From positions 831,562,160 through 831,626,159 of the forward strand of contig NC_081411.1 in the NCBI RefSeq assembly GCF_030272615.1: 64,000 nt of DNA, given 5' to 3'. The stretch is from Cryptomeria japonica (lineage: Eukaryota; Streptophyta; Pinopsida; Cupressales; Cupressaceae). The translations under genes and the position numbers were made by a program. Shown here piece after piece: positions 21,544-33,300 of the stretch (within the stretch, counting starts at the first letter, position 1; each line of letters opens with the position of its first letter). Below the pieces are notes generated by a model. The model was not told where the DNA came from, did not search any database, and saw only the letters and a list, made by a program, of their open reading frames with translations.

Positions 21544-23270
21544 AGGACCACCTCATCGAAGGTCTTCCCTTCATATTATTGACTCTGGTGAATCCTTCAT
21601 GGTCAACTCTTGCGTTTCTCCTTAGATCTGCATGTCGGTATGATGAGTGAGGCCTCCGGTTCATTGCTTGTGTATACCGGTTTGTGTGGCGATTTCCAAC
21701 AGCATCCGCATATGTATTTTTACCGGTATCCTTGCCTACAGTGAATGTCCTCTTTTCTTCACCTTTATTTGAGGAGGTGAACTTTATTTCTTTATCGGAT
21801 GTGTCTTTGTTGTTTGAACTTTGACCTTCTTCAAAGCCTAAGCCACTGGTATCTTTGGATTGCTTCTGTTTGCTCAACATCTTGTCTAAGGCTTCAGTGT
21901 TGCCTTCATACTTGCTCCTTACTTTTATTTCTTCCTTACTTTCTTCAAGCTCCTTTTTGAGCTTTACTATTTCTTCTTCCAAATCTTGATGCTCCTTTTC
22001 CTTCTTCATCAGATTAGAGGATGTAACTTCACATATTCTCTTGGTTTCTTCCAGCTACAGTTTCAAGTCATATATGACTTGACTGGACTCATCTAGAGAT
22101 TGCTTCAAGAGATCTTGTTCATCTACTGCTACGTGCTTGACCTTCTTGAGTTCTCTTCTTGTTTTACTTAGTTCCTCAAGAGCACTTATAAGTTCTCCTT
22201 CTAAATCCACTTCAGCCTCAATATCCTCTTCTTCCTCATCTTCACCAACTGGTTCATCAAGTGTCATAAGGAGGTTAACTTTTCTGTCATTCTCATGGCA
22301 GTCATCTTCTGATGCACTTTCTTCATCTGTGGCATCATCTTCAATAGTATAGAGGTTGTTTTTCTTCCGGTAGCCTCTCCTTCCTTGTTGGTAGGCATTT
22401 CTTTCTCTATCTTTCTCATCAGATTTGCTAAACTTTATTGACTCATCTCCACCGGTTTCATTGTAAGGACATTTTGCAGCAAAGTGTCCAACCTTACCAC
22501 AGTTGAAACATTTGAGTGGTAGCTTTCCTTTATACTTTCCAGATCCTCTTTTAAGCTTTTTGACAAAGTTTGCTACATTTGCATCATATTCTTCACTGGA
22601 TCCTTTATGAGGAACTACTTCTTTGCCCTTTTGGGTGGTGTTGAAAGCTGCTTCTTTTCTTAAGGAAGCATCACCGATTGTTCTCATCTCATAGGTTGTT
22701 AGTGAGCCAAATATTTCATCCATTGAAAAGATCTTCAGATCCCTGGCTTCTTCTATGGCAAACACCTTTGTATCGTACTTAGGTGTAAGAGACCTAAGTA
22801 CCTTCTTTACAAGGATCTCATCTGCAATTTCTTCACCAAGCCCTTTGATGGTATTCATAGTTTCATCAAATCTGTGAAGATAATCTGCAATCTTTTCATC
22901 TTAATGCCTTCAAGTTGGCCCCTCAGTGCTTGCAACTTGGCCTCTTTGACTTTTGCATCTCCTTCAAATAATATATGTAATTTATCCCAAGTTTCCTTGG
23001 CTGATGCACAGTGCATGACTTTGACAAACTCATTATTAGTTCGCTCAAGATAGCATGTTTGGCCTTTACATTGTTTGCATACTCCTTCTTGGCATCTAGA
23101 TCAGTGGGAGGAACACTAGGGACAACATACCCATTATTGACACACATCCACACATCAAAACCAAGGGAGGAAATATAGGTCTCCATTCTTCTGCTCCAGA
23201 AGGCATAGTTGGATCCATCAAACATGGGGGCTTTTGAGGAAGCAGAATCATTTCTTGCCATTATGTTCAA
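21464..23270 (-). pseudogene. Element D gag (UBN2-type, zinc knuckle, coiled coil)
   Basis: The capsid-type gag is in three pieces. 23,270-22,923 starts at ATG and has the UBN2 N-terminus (DGSNYAFWSRRMETYI). 22,858-22,055 has the UBN2 C-terminal part (KVLRSLTPKYDTKVFAIEEA), the knuckle CFNCGKVGHFAAKC, an acidic stretch (GEDEEEEDIEAEVDLEGELI) and the beginning of a coiled coil. 22,009-21,464 continues the coiled coil and a basic Arg/Asn-rich tail. A frameshift near 22,920 and a stop near 22,050 separate them. Confidence 0.88.
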
Positions 23271-23310
23271 GTCCAGAAACTACCCAAGGTTTATAAACAA
23301 CCGAGAACCT

Positions 23311-23324
23311 AGGCTCTGCTACCA
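23311..23324 (-). promoter_or_regulatory. Primer-binding site of element D
   Basis: The minus strand reads TGGTAGCAGAGCCT two bases inside the 5' LTR. This is the initiator-methionine tRNA site with one change from TGGTATCAGAGC. Confidence 0.85.
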
Positions 23325-23326
23325 AT

Positions 23327-23852
23327 TGTTGAACACAAAGTACCATTGAGAGGGGGGGTGAATCAGTGGTTCCTAAAACTCTTTTCCTTTTTAAAACAAC
23401 TTTAGAATGCCAGTTGTTATCTTAAGCACTAAAAAGTCAAACCGGTAAAGCAAATGGGGAGACCAAAGAAGACAATCACACAAATGCACTCCACAACACT
23501 AGATGTACGAGGAAAACCCAATATGGGAAAAACCTCGGTGAGAAATGCTGCTAGAGACTACTGCTCCAATCCAACCTCACAAATGAAACTCTGAATTACA
23601 AAGATTTAGGGCACCAACCCAAGGAGCACCAACCCCTACTGATTTAGGGCACCAAACCAAGGAGTAACAACCTCTGCACCAAGCTCCAACTTGGTGATGT
23701 ATATTAAAAATATAATTTTGACACAATTATGGCTTCTTGTTGCAAATGAATTCTGCAACACTTGATCAAATAACATACTGTCGGTTGACAGTCTTTTCTT
23801 CTCCATAGGATCTCACACTACTGGTTGTGAGATCACTCTCTCTGATTCTTGG

Positions 23853-23931
<79 letters not shown>

Positions 23932-24931
23932 CTCACAACTTATTATGTCATGCTTGGATGCTGTCTTTCTCTAACACACCTCACCGGTTTGCTTAACTGT
24001 TGGACCTACTATAGTTATACTGGCACTCAATCACTGCCGGTTAAACCCTCTCACCGGTTTTCTTTCTCACTCACTCTACAACTTTCTTATAACAAATTCT
24101 AAGGCAAAAAGATCCTTCTTTGCACCTAAGCTATCTTTTCTCTTTTTCTTCTCCACAAGCATTGACCCTCTATGTTTCGAGCTCATATATTTATATTTAT
24201 GGTTTCCCGCCAAGAATGCATTCAAACACTGTCGTGTTAGGTTTTCCTTTTCCAACTCAATCTAAATCTCCTTTGATATGATCTGCTTTTCAGGGATATA
24301 ATCTTCATGACAACATTCAATCACCAACTGAACTTCACATTCCAATGTGCATTTTCTAAATTCGGAGTTCTGCACCAGGCTTTTCTGCTTTCCTCTGTCA
24401 CTCACCATTAATGAATTTGCTATTTCCTTCACCTTACAGGTACGAAGATCAAATCTTCTTGCAAGATCAGTGCGATTGCTTTTCTAGCTTGCCTTCCTCG
24501 AGCTGTAATCTTCTGGCATCCTCCATGACTTGCAGGTTTCTCATAAAAACCGACCTGCCTACAGATTTGTTACCTTGATGCACCCTCCACCGACCTGTGC
24601 GGTACCTCCACCTAGAATGTAGCTGTCATGCTTGTCAACATCCACCTTTGCTTGAATTCCTATGTCTGTTTGACATATTTTGTTGACCCAGGTCGATTAC
24701 TGGTTTGGTTTATGATATTAGTATGACCATCAACCTCTTCTATGTTATGTATATTGGTTTTTGTGCCTTCATAATACACACACAACCTTCATCCCTGTTT
24801 ATGCCTTACTATTAAGCCTTCCTTCTGCCTGCTCACTCTCATGTGTATTGCCATCATATCGGTCACCACTTCTGTCGGTAACCTTTCAAACTAGTTGACA
24901 TCAATGACAACTTAATACCAACTTTCCAATA
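23327..24931 (-). repeat. Element D 5' LTR (right copy)
   Basis: A 1,605-bp LTR, TGTTGAACAC…CTTTCCAATA on the plus strand, with the terminal CA mutated to TA. At 23,855-23,928 it has a compound (TC)n(AC)n microsatellite of about 75 bases, where the other LTR has only a short (CT)n. This explains part of the length difference. Followed by TGCAC. Confidence 0.9.
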
Positions 24932-25265
24932 TGCACACTTCTTTAGTGTTTCCTTAGATTATAAGGTGCCACAATTTGTTGAAGTATTTTTCAAGGAAGT
25001 GTTTAGGCTTCATGAATTGCCTAAGCGAATTATGAGTGATAAGAACAATTAATTCTTAATACTATTCTAGCAAGAGCTCTTCCAAAATAGTAGGAATAAA
25101 AACTCATGCCCAACACTAGCTACCAAGCCCAAACTAATAGACAAAACTAGATAATAAATAAATGGATGAGTAAGAAACTACTTACTTGACAATAGAAATA
25201 CTCATCATATGTTTATTGGGATGACACCCTTCCTGGCATTGCATTGGTATGAAGCATATTGTGTG
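24932..25265 (+). pseudogene. Ty3/gypsy integrase core, right of copia insertion
   Basis: This continues the integrase interrupted by element D. From 24,932 it reads FFSV…, then VFFKEVFRLHELPKRIMSDK (second catalytic Asp region), then after a one-base frame change GIKLMPNTSYQAQTNRQ (the YHPQTDGQTE region with the catalytic Glu lost), and at about 25,192-25,262 NTHHMFIGMTPFLALHWYEA. Motif order and spacing are those of plant Ty3/gypsy integrases. Stops and frameshifts show long decay. Confidence 0.8.
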
Positions 25266-26430
25266 CTCTGAACCTTAAGTGTGTCTAAGATTCTAATGAG
25301 CATAAATGCATAAACATAAATAAGAGCCCTACTAAAGTGTTTTAGACTGAACCTTGGATGAGATAACCAAAGGTGATGCATATATAAACTCAAGGAATGC
25401 ATAAATCACATAAATGAACATAGATCAATGATAAAAATTAGATCCAAAGCTAAATTGTAGAAATGTACGAATGACATGAAATCATACCAAACCCTTAGGG
25501 CAAGGTACACGCCAATCACCGACCAATAATTCCCTATCATCCTCCAACGTTCCTTGAAGCTTCCATCGTGATGAGAAATGGTTGATGAAGACTTGATGTT
25601 GCTAATTATTCCTCAAAATTGCAGACTTGTAGACTCTCTTTTAGCAGTAATTTCACATCATAAGGATATCATATGTGCTAGATAATAGATATCACAAATG
25701 AGGAAGTTAACTTGCTTATATTTGAGTTACAAGCTTAGAATTGACAAAAGACCGACTTACAACAATCATATCTCAATTTTGAGACCAGATCCGAAAATGT
25801 CAAGTCCAACACGTTCCTCTCCCAAAATTTGAGCCAAAAAGTGTTGGTCACTTTGACAAAATAGGCCCCAATTTTTAGGGAAGCGAGATAATAGGTTGCT
25901 AATATTGAATCTAGACTTTAAATTTGGATTAATTCTAAAATTTTATTTAGATCAAAATAAAATTTGTAATCCAATTTTTTTTTAATAAATTTTATAATAA
26001 ACAAATTATATATTTTATACAATTAACATTACGAACAAGATTAAGACATCTTTTCTAAAATTGAAATTTAAAAAAATTTAATTTTTGACTTGTTATTACA
26101 TAAGATAAACTCACATACAATAAAATAAAAGAAGATAAATATTATAATTAAAAAGATAAACTAAATGTTTTAAAGATATCATAGAATCCTTAAAGAAGAT
26201 CCTAATGTGATCTTTTGATATGATCTACCAATCTAATATTTAATTCTTCATTTTAATCTCCCAATCTAATATTTAATTCTTCATTTTAATCTCCCGATCT
26301 AATATCTAGATACACCTTGCATTAACGACTCTCATTAATACAATCACGAAATATTTAAAAAATAATAATAAAAATCCCCCCTTTAATTTTGCTTATCAAG
26401 CATGAACTCATTCTAAGCTGTATATTAATA
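25266..26430. other. Non-coding spacer with a 33-bp tandem repeat
   Basis: No gene or element is recognised; the first part may be unrecognisable gypsy sequence. From about 25,900 it is strongly AT-rich. At 26,228-26,307 a 33-bp unit (starting CCAATCTAATATTTAATTC) is repeated twice, with a third partial copy. Confidence 0.5.
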
Positions 26431-27271
26431 AAATTTTAACTTTGGCGACTTTCCCCAGGTAGATTTTTCCCTTTCACAATCTCGAAGTGTAACGAAATAA
26501 GTTCCATTTTATACCCTTGGTCGGTTTTTAAAATTACCCCAAAAAAACAAAAAAAAAACAGGAAGTATGCGTATTGGTCCTCTCTCGCCCGCAATTCTGA
26601 AGCATTTAAGGAAAACAAAGCAAAACCAGCGGAAAAAGAAAGCGGACGAGATGACGTGGCACATGAGTGCACAAAATATGCGTGAACAGCAGGTTCTTGT
26701 ATGGCTGCACTCCGGTCCAGTAGCGGACGTTCCTAGGGTCAGCCCGACAGGTGTCTTGACTCCTTTTTGGTTGACTCGCTCTGCCGGTCGGATGGCTAGC
26801 GAGGGCGGCTCCGTCAAAAATTCTGCGGAATGTAGGTAGGTAGTCACCATAGAAGTAGAAGTAGAAGTAGAAGTAGAAGTTGAAGTAGAAGCAGAATAAA
26901 TAATGATAAATGATAATCATAATTAAAGACCTCCGCTGTAAGCCAGGAAGAAAAAGGATAATCCAACACGATGCTCGATAACCGCTATAATTGAAGGCGC
27001 TTGCTGCAAAGCTTTCCTTTCCCAGGGTTTGGTAAAAAACTGAACTTATCCCTGCCTTTAAATTTAACTTTTCAATTCAACCAAAAGCACTTTGACATGT
27101 ATTCAACGGCCAGCTTAAACTTTATTTCCAGCGCAAAGACGTGTAGACAATGAGTATCTGTTTTGAAATAAATGAAATTCGGCTGTCTCTGGAGCTGAAA
27201 TTCAGTTGTTTTTCTGGTTTGATTTTTTGATGCTGTAAGGAAGGGGGTAGAAGTGAGGAAAGAGAGGAGGG
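26431..27271 (+). promoter_or_regulatory. Putative promoter and 5' leader of the TOL gene
   Basis: The stretch before the first coding exon is richer in CpG than nearly everything else in the window (especially 26,570-26,830), as expected for an unmethylated promoter among methylated repeats. It has a bZIP-type ACGT core (TGACGTGG, 26,652-26,659), two TTGACT W-box cores near 26,756 and 26,771, and a hexamer run AGTAGA at about 26,851-26,890. Just before the start codon the leader is purine-rich (GAGGAAAGAGAGGAGGG). The transcription start cannot be fixed, and 5' UTR introns are possible. Confidence 0.4.
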
Positions 27272-27378
27272 ATGGGATCGGCGGCGGTCCTTGTAGATAA
27301 GGCCACCAGTGACCTGCTCGTTGGCCCTGATTGGACTATGAACCTTCAAATATGTGACCTTATTAATACCGATCACGG
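27272..27378 (+). CDS. TOL: TOL exon 1 (start codon)
   Basis: Encodes residues 1-35 plus two bases of Gly36. It contains the first VHS helix ([20 protein letters not shown]) and the N in INTDHG. The donor is GG|GTAAGC. It is the only exon with a purine-rich, untranslated-looking sequence directly upstream. Confidence 0.92.
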
Positions 27379-30300
27379 GTAAGCGGAGGTTAAAAGAATT
27401 TTAGATTGTTTTTGGCTTTGTTTCTTCAGCTGAAGATAATAAATTGTTTCGTTTTGGCTTTATTCTGTTTTTTCTAAAGAGAACTGTTCATTATTGTTGT
27501 GTCCTGTGCTTCTGTGTTACGTGGTTAGGCTCTGATTGCAGAGAATTGTTCACTTGCTCATTCTTGTCGTCCTGTGCTGCTGAGTTAGTTAGTTAGGCTT
27601 CGATTATTGAGACTAACGGTGTGGCGGCGTATGGCAAGTTATTTTGAATATTGTTTTTCAATTATGTAATTTAAGTTGACAAATAACAATTATAATTATA
27701 ATTTTTTTAATGGGTAAATGAGGGTAAAATGAACCCTTGGTCGGAGGTACGGATGGCCCTGTTATTTGGGCGTGGAAGCCCCAGACATATAATACATGCA
27801 CTTCGCTATTTCTGGATTAACAGTCTACGTCTTTACCACTCAATCTTCCATGCTGGATTGTTATTAGTCTTTTTTGAAAATTGGACGGACATTTTTTACC
27901 TTTGAAATTCTTTTTACTTCCGCTGCTTACTCCACCATGACTCCCTATGAAATTATTTTCACTTGTACTGCTTGCTCTCATTGTTTCTCCCATTAAAATT
28001 ATTTTCACTTCTCTTGCCAGCTTTCACGGTTTCTCCCTTAGAAATTCTTTACACTTCCATTATGCTCATACCGTTTCTTCCTTTCAATTTATTTCCACTT
28101 ATGCCGCTGTCTCGCACTGCATCTCCCTTTGAAATTCTTTCCACTTCCTTTTTTGAAATTCTTTACACGCATGCTGGTTTCCGCTGTCTCCCTTGTCACC
28201 CTTTGAATTCTTTTCATTTCTTCTGCTGGTTTGCACTGTATCTGGCGCCTTCACCCTTTTTTCTACTGTCCAGCAGACACGATGGGGGTATCTGCAGGGT
28301 TTTAATCGACCGTTTTTCCATATTGAGGCAGCGCGTTAACCACTGCATCCCTGGCATGAACTTGTATTGTTGTCACAACTTATTATTATGGTCAATAATT
28401 AGGTAAATTATTATTTACTTATTAAGATTTATTTGGCTCTTGTTTTACCCATCAATTTTGTTGCTAACAAGTCTGCTATATCTGGTTGCGGCCAGTTAAA
28501 TTTGGTAAGTTAATTAATATTTCTCTTTAACTGATTTTGTTAATCTAAATCATGTATACAGTTTACTATTATTTTATTGAGAATTTAGCTTCTTTTAATT
28601 TATTTTTTATACATCAAATCGTATTTCTCACTTGTGAATTTAGCTTTGGCTTAGATGCCACAACTGAGAGGTATTTATTCTGTCAAAGTCAACCAAGATT
28701 ATCAACAGATGCCATTTTGTTGGGGCACGTCACACCAGCTGATTGCTTTGGAAACTCCAATTTTTTAAGGGCTTGAGCTCACCCTGTTTGACAATTGTTT
28801 ACACATTATTTTAACTTATTGTTATCAGTTTGCCCTTTTGAGTTAGTAGCTATCTGAATGACGAGTAGAATGCTTTGTCTCGCTATGGAATTTTAAAAAA
28901 CAATATTTTCTCTTCTATTAAGCTTGTCAATCTAGATTATTTATTTTGCTTATTCTCATTATATTTTAACTAAATTATTATTTACTTATTATTTCATTTG
29001 TTTGTCCTCAAGATTTGCCTTGCTGAGTTAGCAGGGCCTTGATTATCGAGCAGAATGCTATGTCAGTTTATGGCAATATAATTTCAAAATCATTGTTCAT
29101 CAATTGAGTATTTTAAGCTAAATTAGTTCTTTTAATCATTATTATGCCTGGTGATTACAAAATTCCAATACAAGGTCCTGAAGATCCTGTCTGTCCGCAA
29201 ACCCATATCTTCTGGCAAACCTATTGATATATAATATTGCATTGTTCTCATTCATTTATTAGTGTATCCTGCATTGAAATGGTGTTCTCATTTTTGCATC
29301 CCTACACTCATGTCTGCAAGTGACTATGTTATTATTGTGTTCAGAATCTAGCTTAATTGTTGTTTCTTTCTTATTACTTATTTATGTCCTATTTTTCCAT
29401 TTTGAGATGCTAGGTATCTGATCGTTGAGTTAAATGTAATGTCTGGTTATTGAAAGCTAAGCTTGGAAAAACATATTTTCTATGATATGCTAAGTGAAAT
29501 TCAGTAGTCCGGACTCAAATGCTTTCCAATTATTCATGTTAAAGGTGGAATGCACTACAACATGATTCAGCACTGCTGGTTATGTTAAAACTAAATTTCG
29601 ATTTTAGTTTGTGTTGTAGAACAATTGCTCATGAACATTAATTATGAGCAATTAGTCATTTTTTAAATTTGTGTTGAACTGAACTTGAATGCTAGGTGCC
29701 TTGATTCACATGTAAGGCCCAACATAACCAATCTGTAAGCCTTATTTGCGATAACAAGATAAAATTCAAATTCACAGCATGCCCTTATGTGCAGGCTATG
29801 GCATATGCGAGCCTTTAAATATCATTCTGGTTTAGCCCATGTGATGGAAAGTGCAGATGATTTTGTTAAACTGAATTTCAGAAATAGACTGGTTGTCTCT
29901 TGTTTTCCAAACCAGTGGCTCATTGTCTAGTTTCAAGGCAGGAGAGATTCACATGATGATGAACCCAGTTGAAACTCTACCACATTTGTTATCCTGCTGA
30001 TTGTATGGCTTTGCTGCATTGCTAGATGAATTTTAATGGAGTAGAAACCCCTCAGACTGCAGCTTCATATCAGAAAGGTTATTCAAGTTTGACATTTAAT
30101 GCACATAAGAGTGAAGGCAGGTGTACACAAATAAGTTTTAATAACATACTAAAATCTGTAGGCATATTTTACTAGTTTCTTCTGGGAGTGTCTTGTTTCC
30201 TCCGAGGATTGTACATCTGGGCCCCATTAGCCCTGGCCATTCTGTTGTACACATTATCAGCTCTTGCATTGTTTATTTCCTATTGGTCAGCAATGATGCC

Positions 30301-33300
30301 TTTGGTTCTTGTGTCCCAAAGCATGCTGAAATGTTGCAAACATGTGACAACATTGTTTTAAATCATTGGTCGCACGTTTTGATCTTATCCAATTCCATGC
30401 TTCACTGGGGGTCCTTCCCTCACTTGGTTAACTGTACTTAGATATTGTGGTTCAAAGATTTTAAATATTTTTGGTTTGCCTTTTCTTGCTTTGTTTCTTT
30501 CCTTTCACTTTTTGTATTTTTGGGTTTATTACTTGGATACCTAGGGTATCTGCACCCTAGTTCTCCTCTACTATTTTAGTTATAATTTCTCATTACATTG
30601 ACCTACTTTTGTCTTTTGTGGACATCGATATAATTTCTTGATTTTTTTCTTCTTTTATATTTAGAATTAATTAATTCTATTCTCAAGTCGATTGCTATGC
30701 CTGTACATTGTAAGCTTATTTTAGTAGGACTTTTTATTCTTGAATTTGGCATGTTTAGCCAATTTATTGCTGAAATTCAATTATATCACGTTTCAGCACT
30801 GCTGGTTATGGAAAAGCTAAATTTATATGATTCTGTCTGGTTATGTCAATTTCAAACATTGGTGTTGACGAGATATAAATTTCAATTTTATTGTGCTCTG
30901 TTCTGCAGACTATTCTAACCTAACTTTCAGGTTTAACTTTGCTTCACCGTCTGGCTATATGCTTAAACTTGATTGTACTATAAATGGTTGAATAGTGAAA
31001 TTTTTTAAAATAATTTTTTTGAAATAGATTAATAGTCTCTGGTTTCCTTGTTGTTTAAGATTTTAATTTTGAGCTAGTGAAGTACCTGGATCAAGTGCCA
31101 ATCTGTGCACACGAATATGTCTAAATTCCAAGCTTAGTTGCTGAGTAGTTTGTTAAAATGCACTGGACGCTGACAATCCAAAATGATTACACCTAATATT
31201 AAGAGGAAATGCCCCAATCCTGTGATTAAGTTAAGGGTCACTTAATAATGAATTTGATACCCAGAAGAATTATTTTATGCGGGATTTAGCAAAGTGTATA
31301 TAAATTGCTTCTCAAAGGCTTTAAGGAATTTACTGGAATAACTGGAAATCAATCAATCAAATCCTTTACACAGTAGCTTGACAGAATCCTCATTTGCTAA
31401 TTACTCAATAGAACATATCTATGTAATAATATGCTGTGACATAGCTGGTTATCCTTAGCCTAGGTTAAGAAATTACATGTTGTAGATGCTTATGTTAAAT
31501 CCATAGTAGCTTGTGGTTTTCTGTATGGCGTTCTAAAATTAAACTTCAGTACTAGTTTCATGACTCAACTGCTTATGTCAAAATGATTTCAACTAATATC
31601 AAGATGGATGAAATATGACGTACTATTATGACATTCACTTCAACATAAACATCTGTTTAGTGCAATATACAGTAAAGAGATCCATCTCAGAAGAAGTCGG
31701 TGAAGTAATCTATATGAGCCAAAAGCACTGAAAGGTTCAGGGTAAACTTTGAGTGGAATAAGTGTGATATACATGGTGAATGGTCTAATTTTATAAAACA
31801 TGAAATGCATTAAATATGCAGAAATATCTATTTAATGAAAATAGGTGTAATCTGTTACTAATCCTCAAAAATTTGCAAATACAGTAAGCTTAGATGTATT
31901 TTATTTTAAAACTGGCCAATCTTTTATGAAAGATGCCAGCTTTGAAGACTTATAGGCGCCAGTCCTGTTTTTGTGAGTTCAGACAGGGCTCTCAATTTGT
32001 AAGTGTGTAATTCACATTTTTTCACATGTTTTATTGCTGCCACATTATCATAGCAGCAGTTCTCAGGCAGGATTTGATTTTGGATCTCCACCACGGCAGT
32101 TGCTCCACCTCACCCCTTAGTCCCCTTAGTCAGGCAAGCTTTGCTTTTGCCATTTTTTGCCATACGAGTTTTCATCTTGTTGAACGGTCAAGGGTTTGCT
32201 TTGGGCAAGCCTACACTTCTATTCATTATGATCCAATTGTGACAGGTGAGGAAAGCTGAGACCATGCTTGATGAATTTTTCTGTTTAGTTCAAGCTCTTT
32301 TTTAACCTATTAATATTGCTTTTAACGTATAAAGTTGAGAGGCATCTGTAAAATCGGATGAATTATCTCATTTACAATGCCAGCACATCCCCATATATAT
32401 CAGGGTCCTGTATTTTTGTCAAAAGATGGTGATTGAAATGTCTTTTACTCACACAATAATGCTTTTATTGTGTGGTTTCGGCTTGTTTTGGCTCTGTTGG
32501 GCTCCTTCTAGGGCTTTTTGCTCTCTGCTTTGTGGGCTCAGGCCCACATTAGGATCCCTTGAAGGCCTCTCTCTGCATGTGGTTTTTATCATGCATTGGT
32601 TGATCACCTCTTCTAAATGCATTTTCATTGATCAATGATCATGAATATGATCTGTGCATACTCGGTATATTTTGTTCATGCGGTAAACAGTAAAGTAGAT
32701 ATTCCTAAGTTAGCCTAAGTTTTCAACTAATCACCTTTACAAGAGAAGACTAGAGAAATGAAACGTATTTACTGTTTCTATAATAGAACTCTGCAATGTG
32801 TTTAGCCTTATCAAAGTGTGCTTTAACTATTAAAATGAGTTCAGTTAAGTAAAATACTAAGCTGGGAAATGGAAAAACTGGAATAATGGGAAAACATACA
32901 AACCGAAAGTAGATATAAAGAATATAAGAGTAAATTAGAAACTGCATAGAACTTGGACAATGAATTTGGAGGTAGTTTAAAGCAGGTGCTAATGTGCCTG
33001 CGTTGTCATTGGTGGTTGCACTGTTGTCCTTGTTTCACGCTATTGCCCCAAAATATCAGAAAATTAAAGTTTTCTGGTAGGACCTGTATGGTCTGCACAA
33101 GGAAATGAAAACACACAACAAAATGCGCTGGAAATATATGGAAAGGAACAAAATGACAGTAGATTGATCTTATTAACCAAATTTAACTAAAACACAAAAT
33201 GACAAGAAGGGATTAGAGATATGATAATGAAAACTTCCTGCAATTTTTTAGCTACAACATACCTGTTATGGAACAAATATGAAGGCCTTGACTGCTTGCC

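Larger units (their letters stand above)
16388..24931 (-). mobile_element. Element D: full-length decayed Ty1/copia retrotransposon (Sirevirus-like)
   Basis: An 8.5-kb minus-strand element with two LTRs (16,388-17,855 and 23,327-24,931) and the target duplication TGCAC (16,383-16,387 and 24,932-24,936). The order gag, protease, integrase, reverse transcriptase, RNase H is that of Ty1/copia. Features pointing to the Sirevirus branch are a long gag with several zinc knuckles and a charged coiled-coil section, and at least five polypurine tracts in front of the 3' LTR. The LTRs differ by 7 bases in one 82-base stretch compared by hand, so it is older than element B. Many stops and frameshifts make it inactive. 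Confidence 0.9.

Noticed and set aside
23855-23928. CT/AC repeat considered as a possible functional element
   Set aside because: A simple microsatellite inside an LTR, absent from the partner LTR.
26509-26850. Overlapping frames of about 100 codons on both strands before TOL
   Set aside because: Caused by the CpG-rich promoter patch, where stops are rarer. No domain, and in conflict with the promoter assignment.
32026-32259. A 77-codon plus-strand frame with Cys and His
   Set aside because: It lies in intron 1 with no family resemblance and no spliced context.
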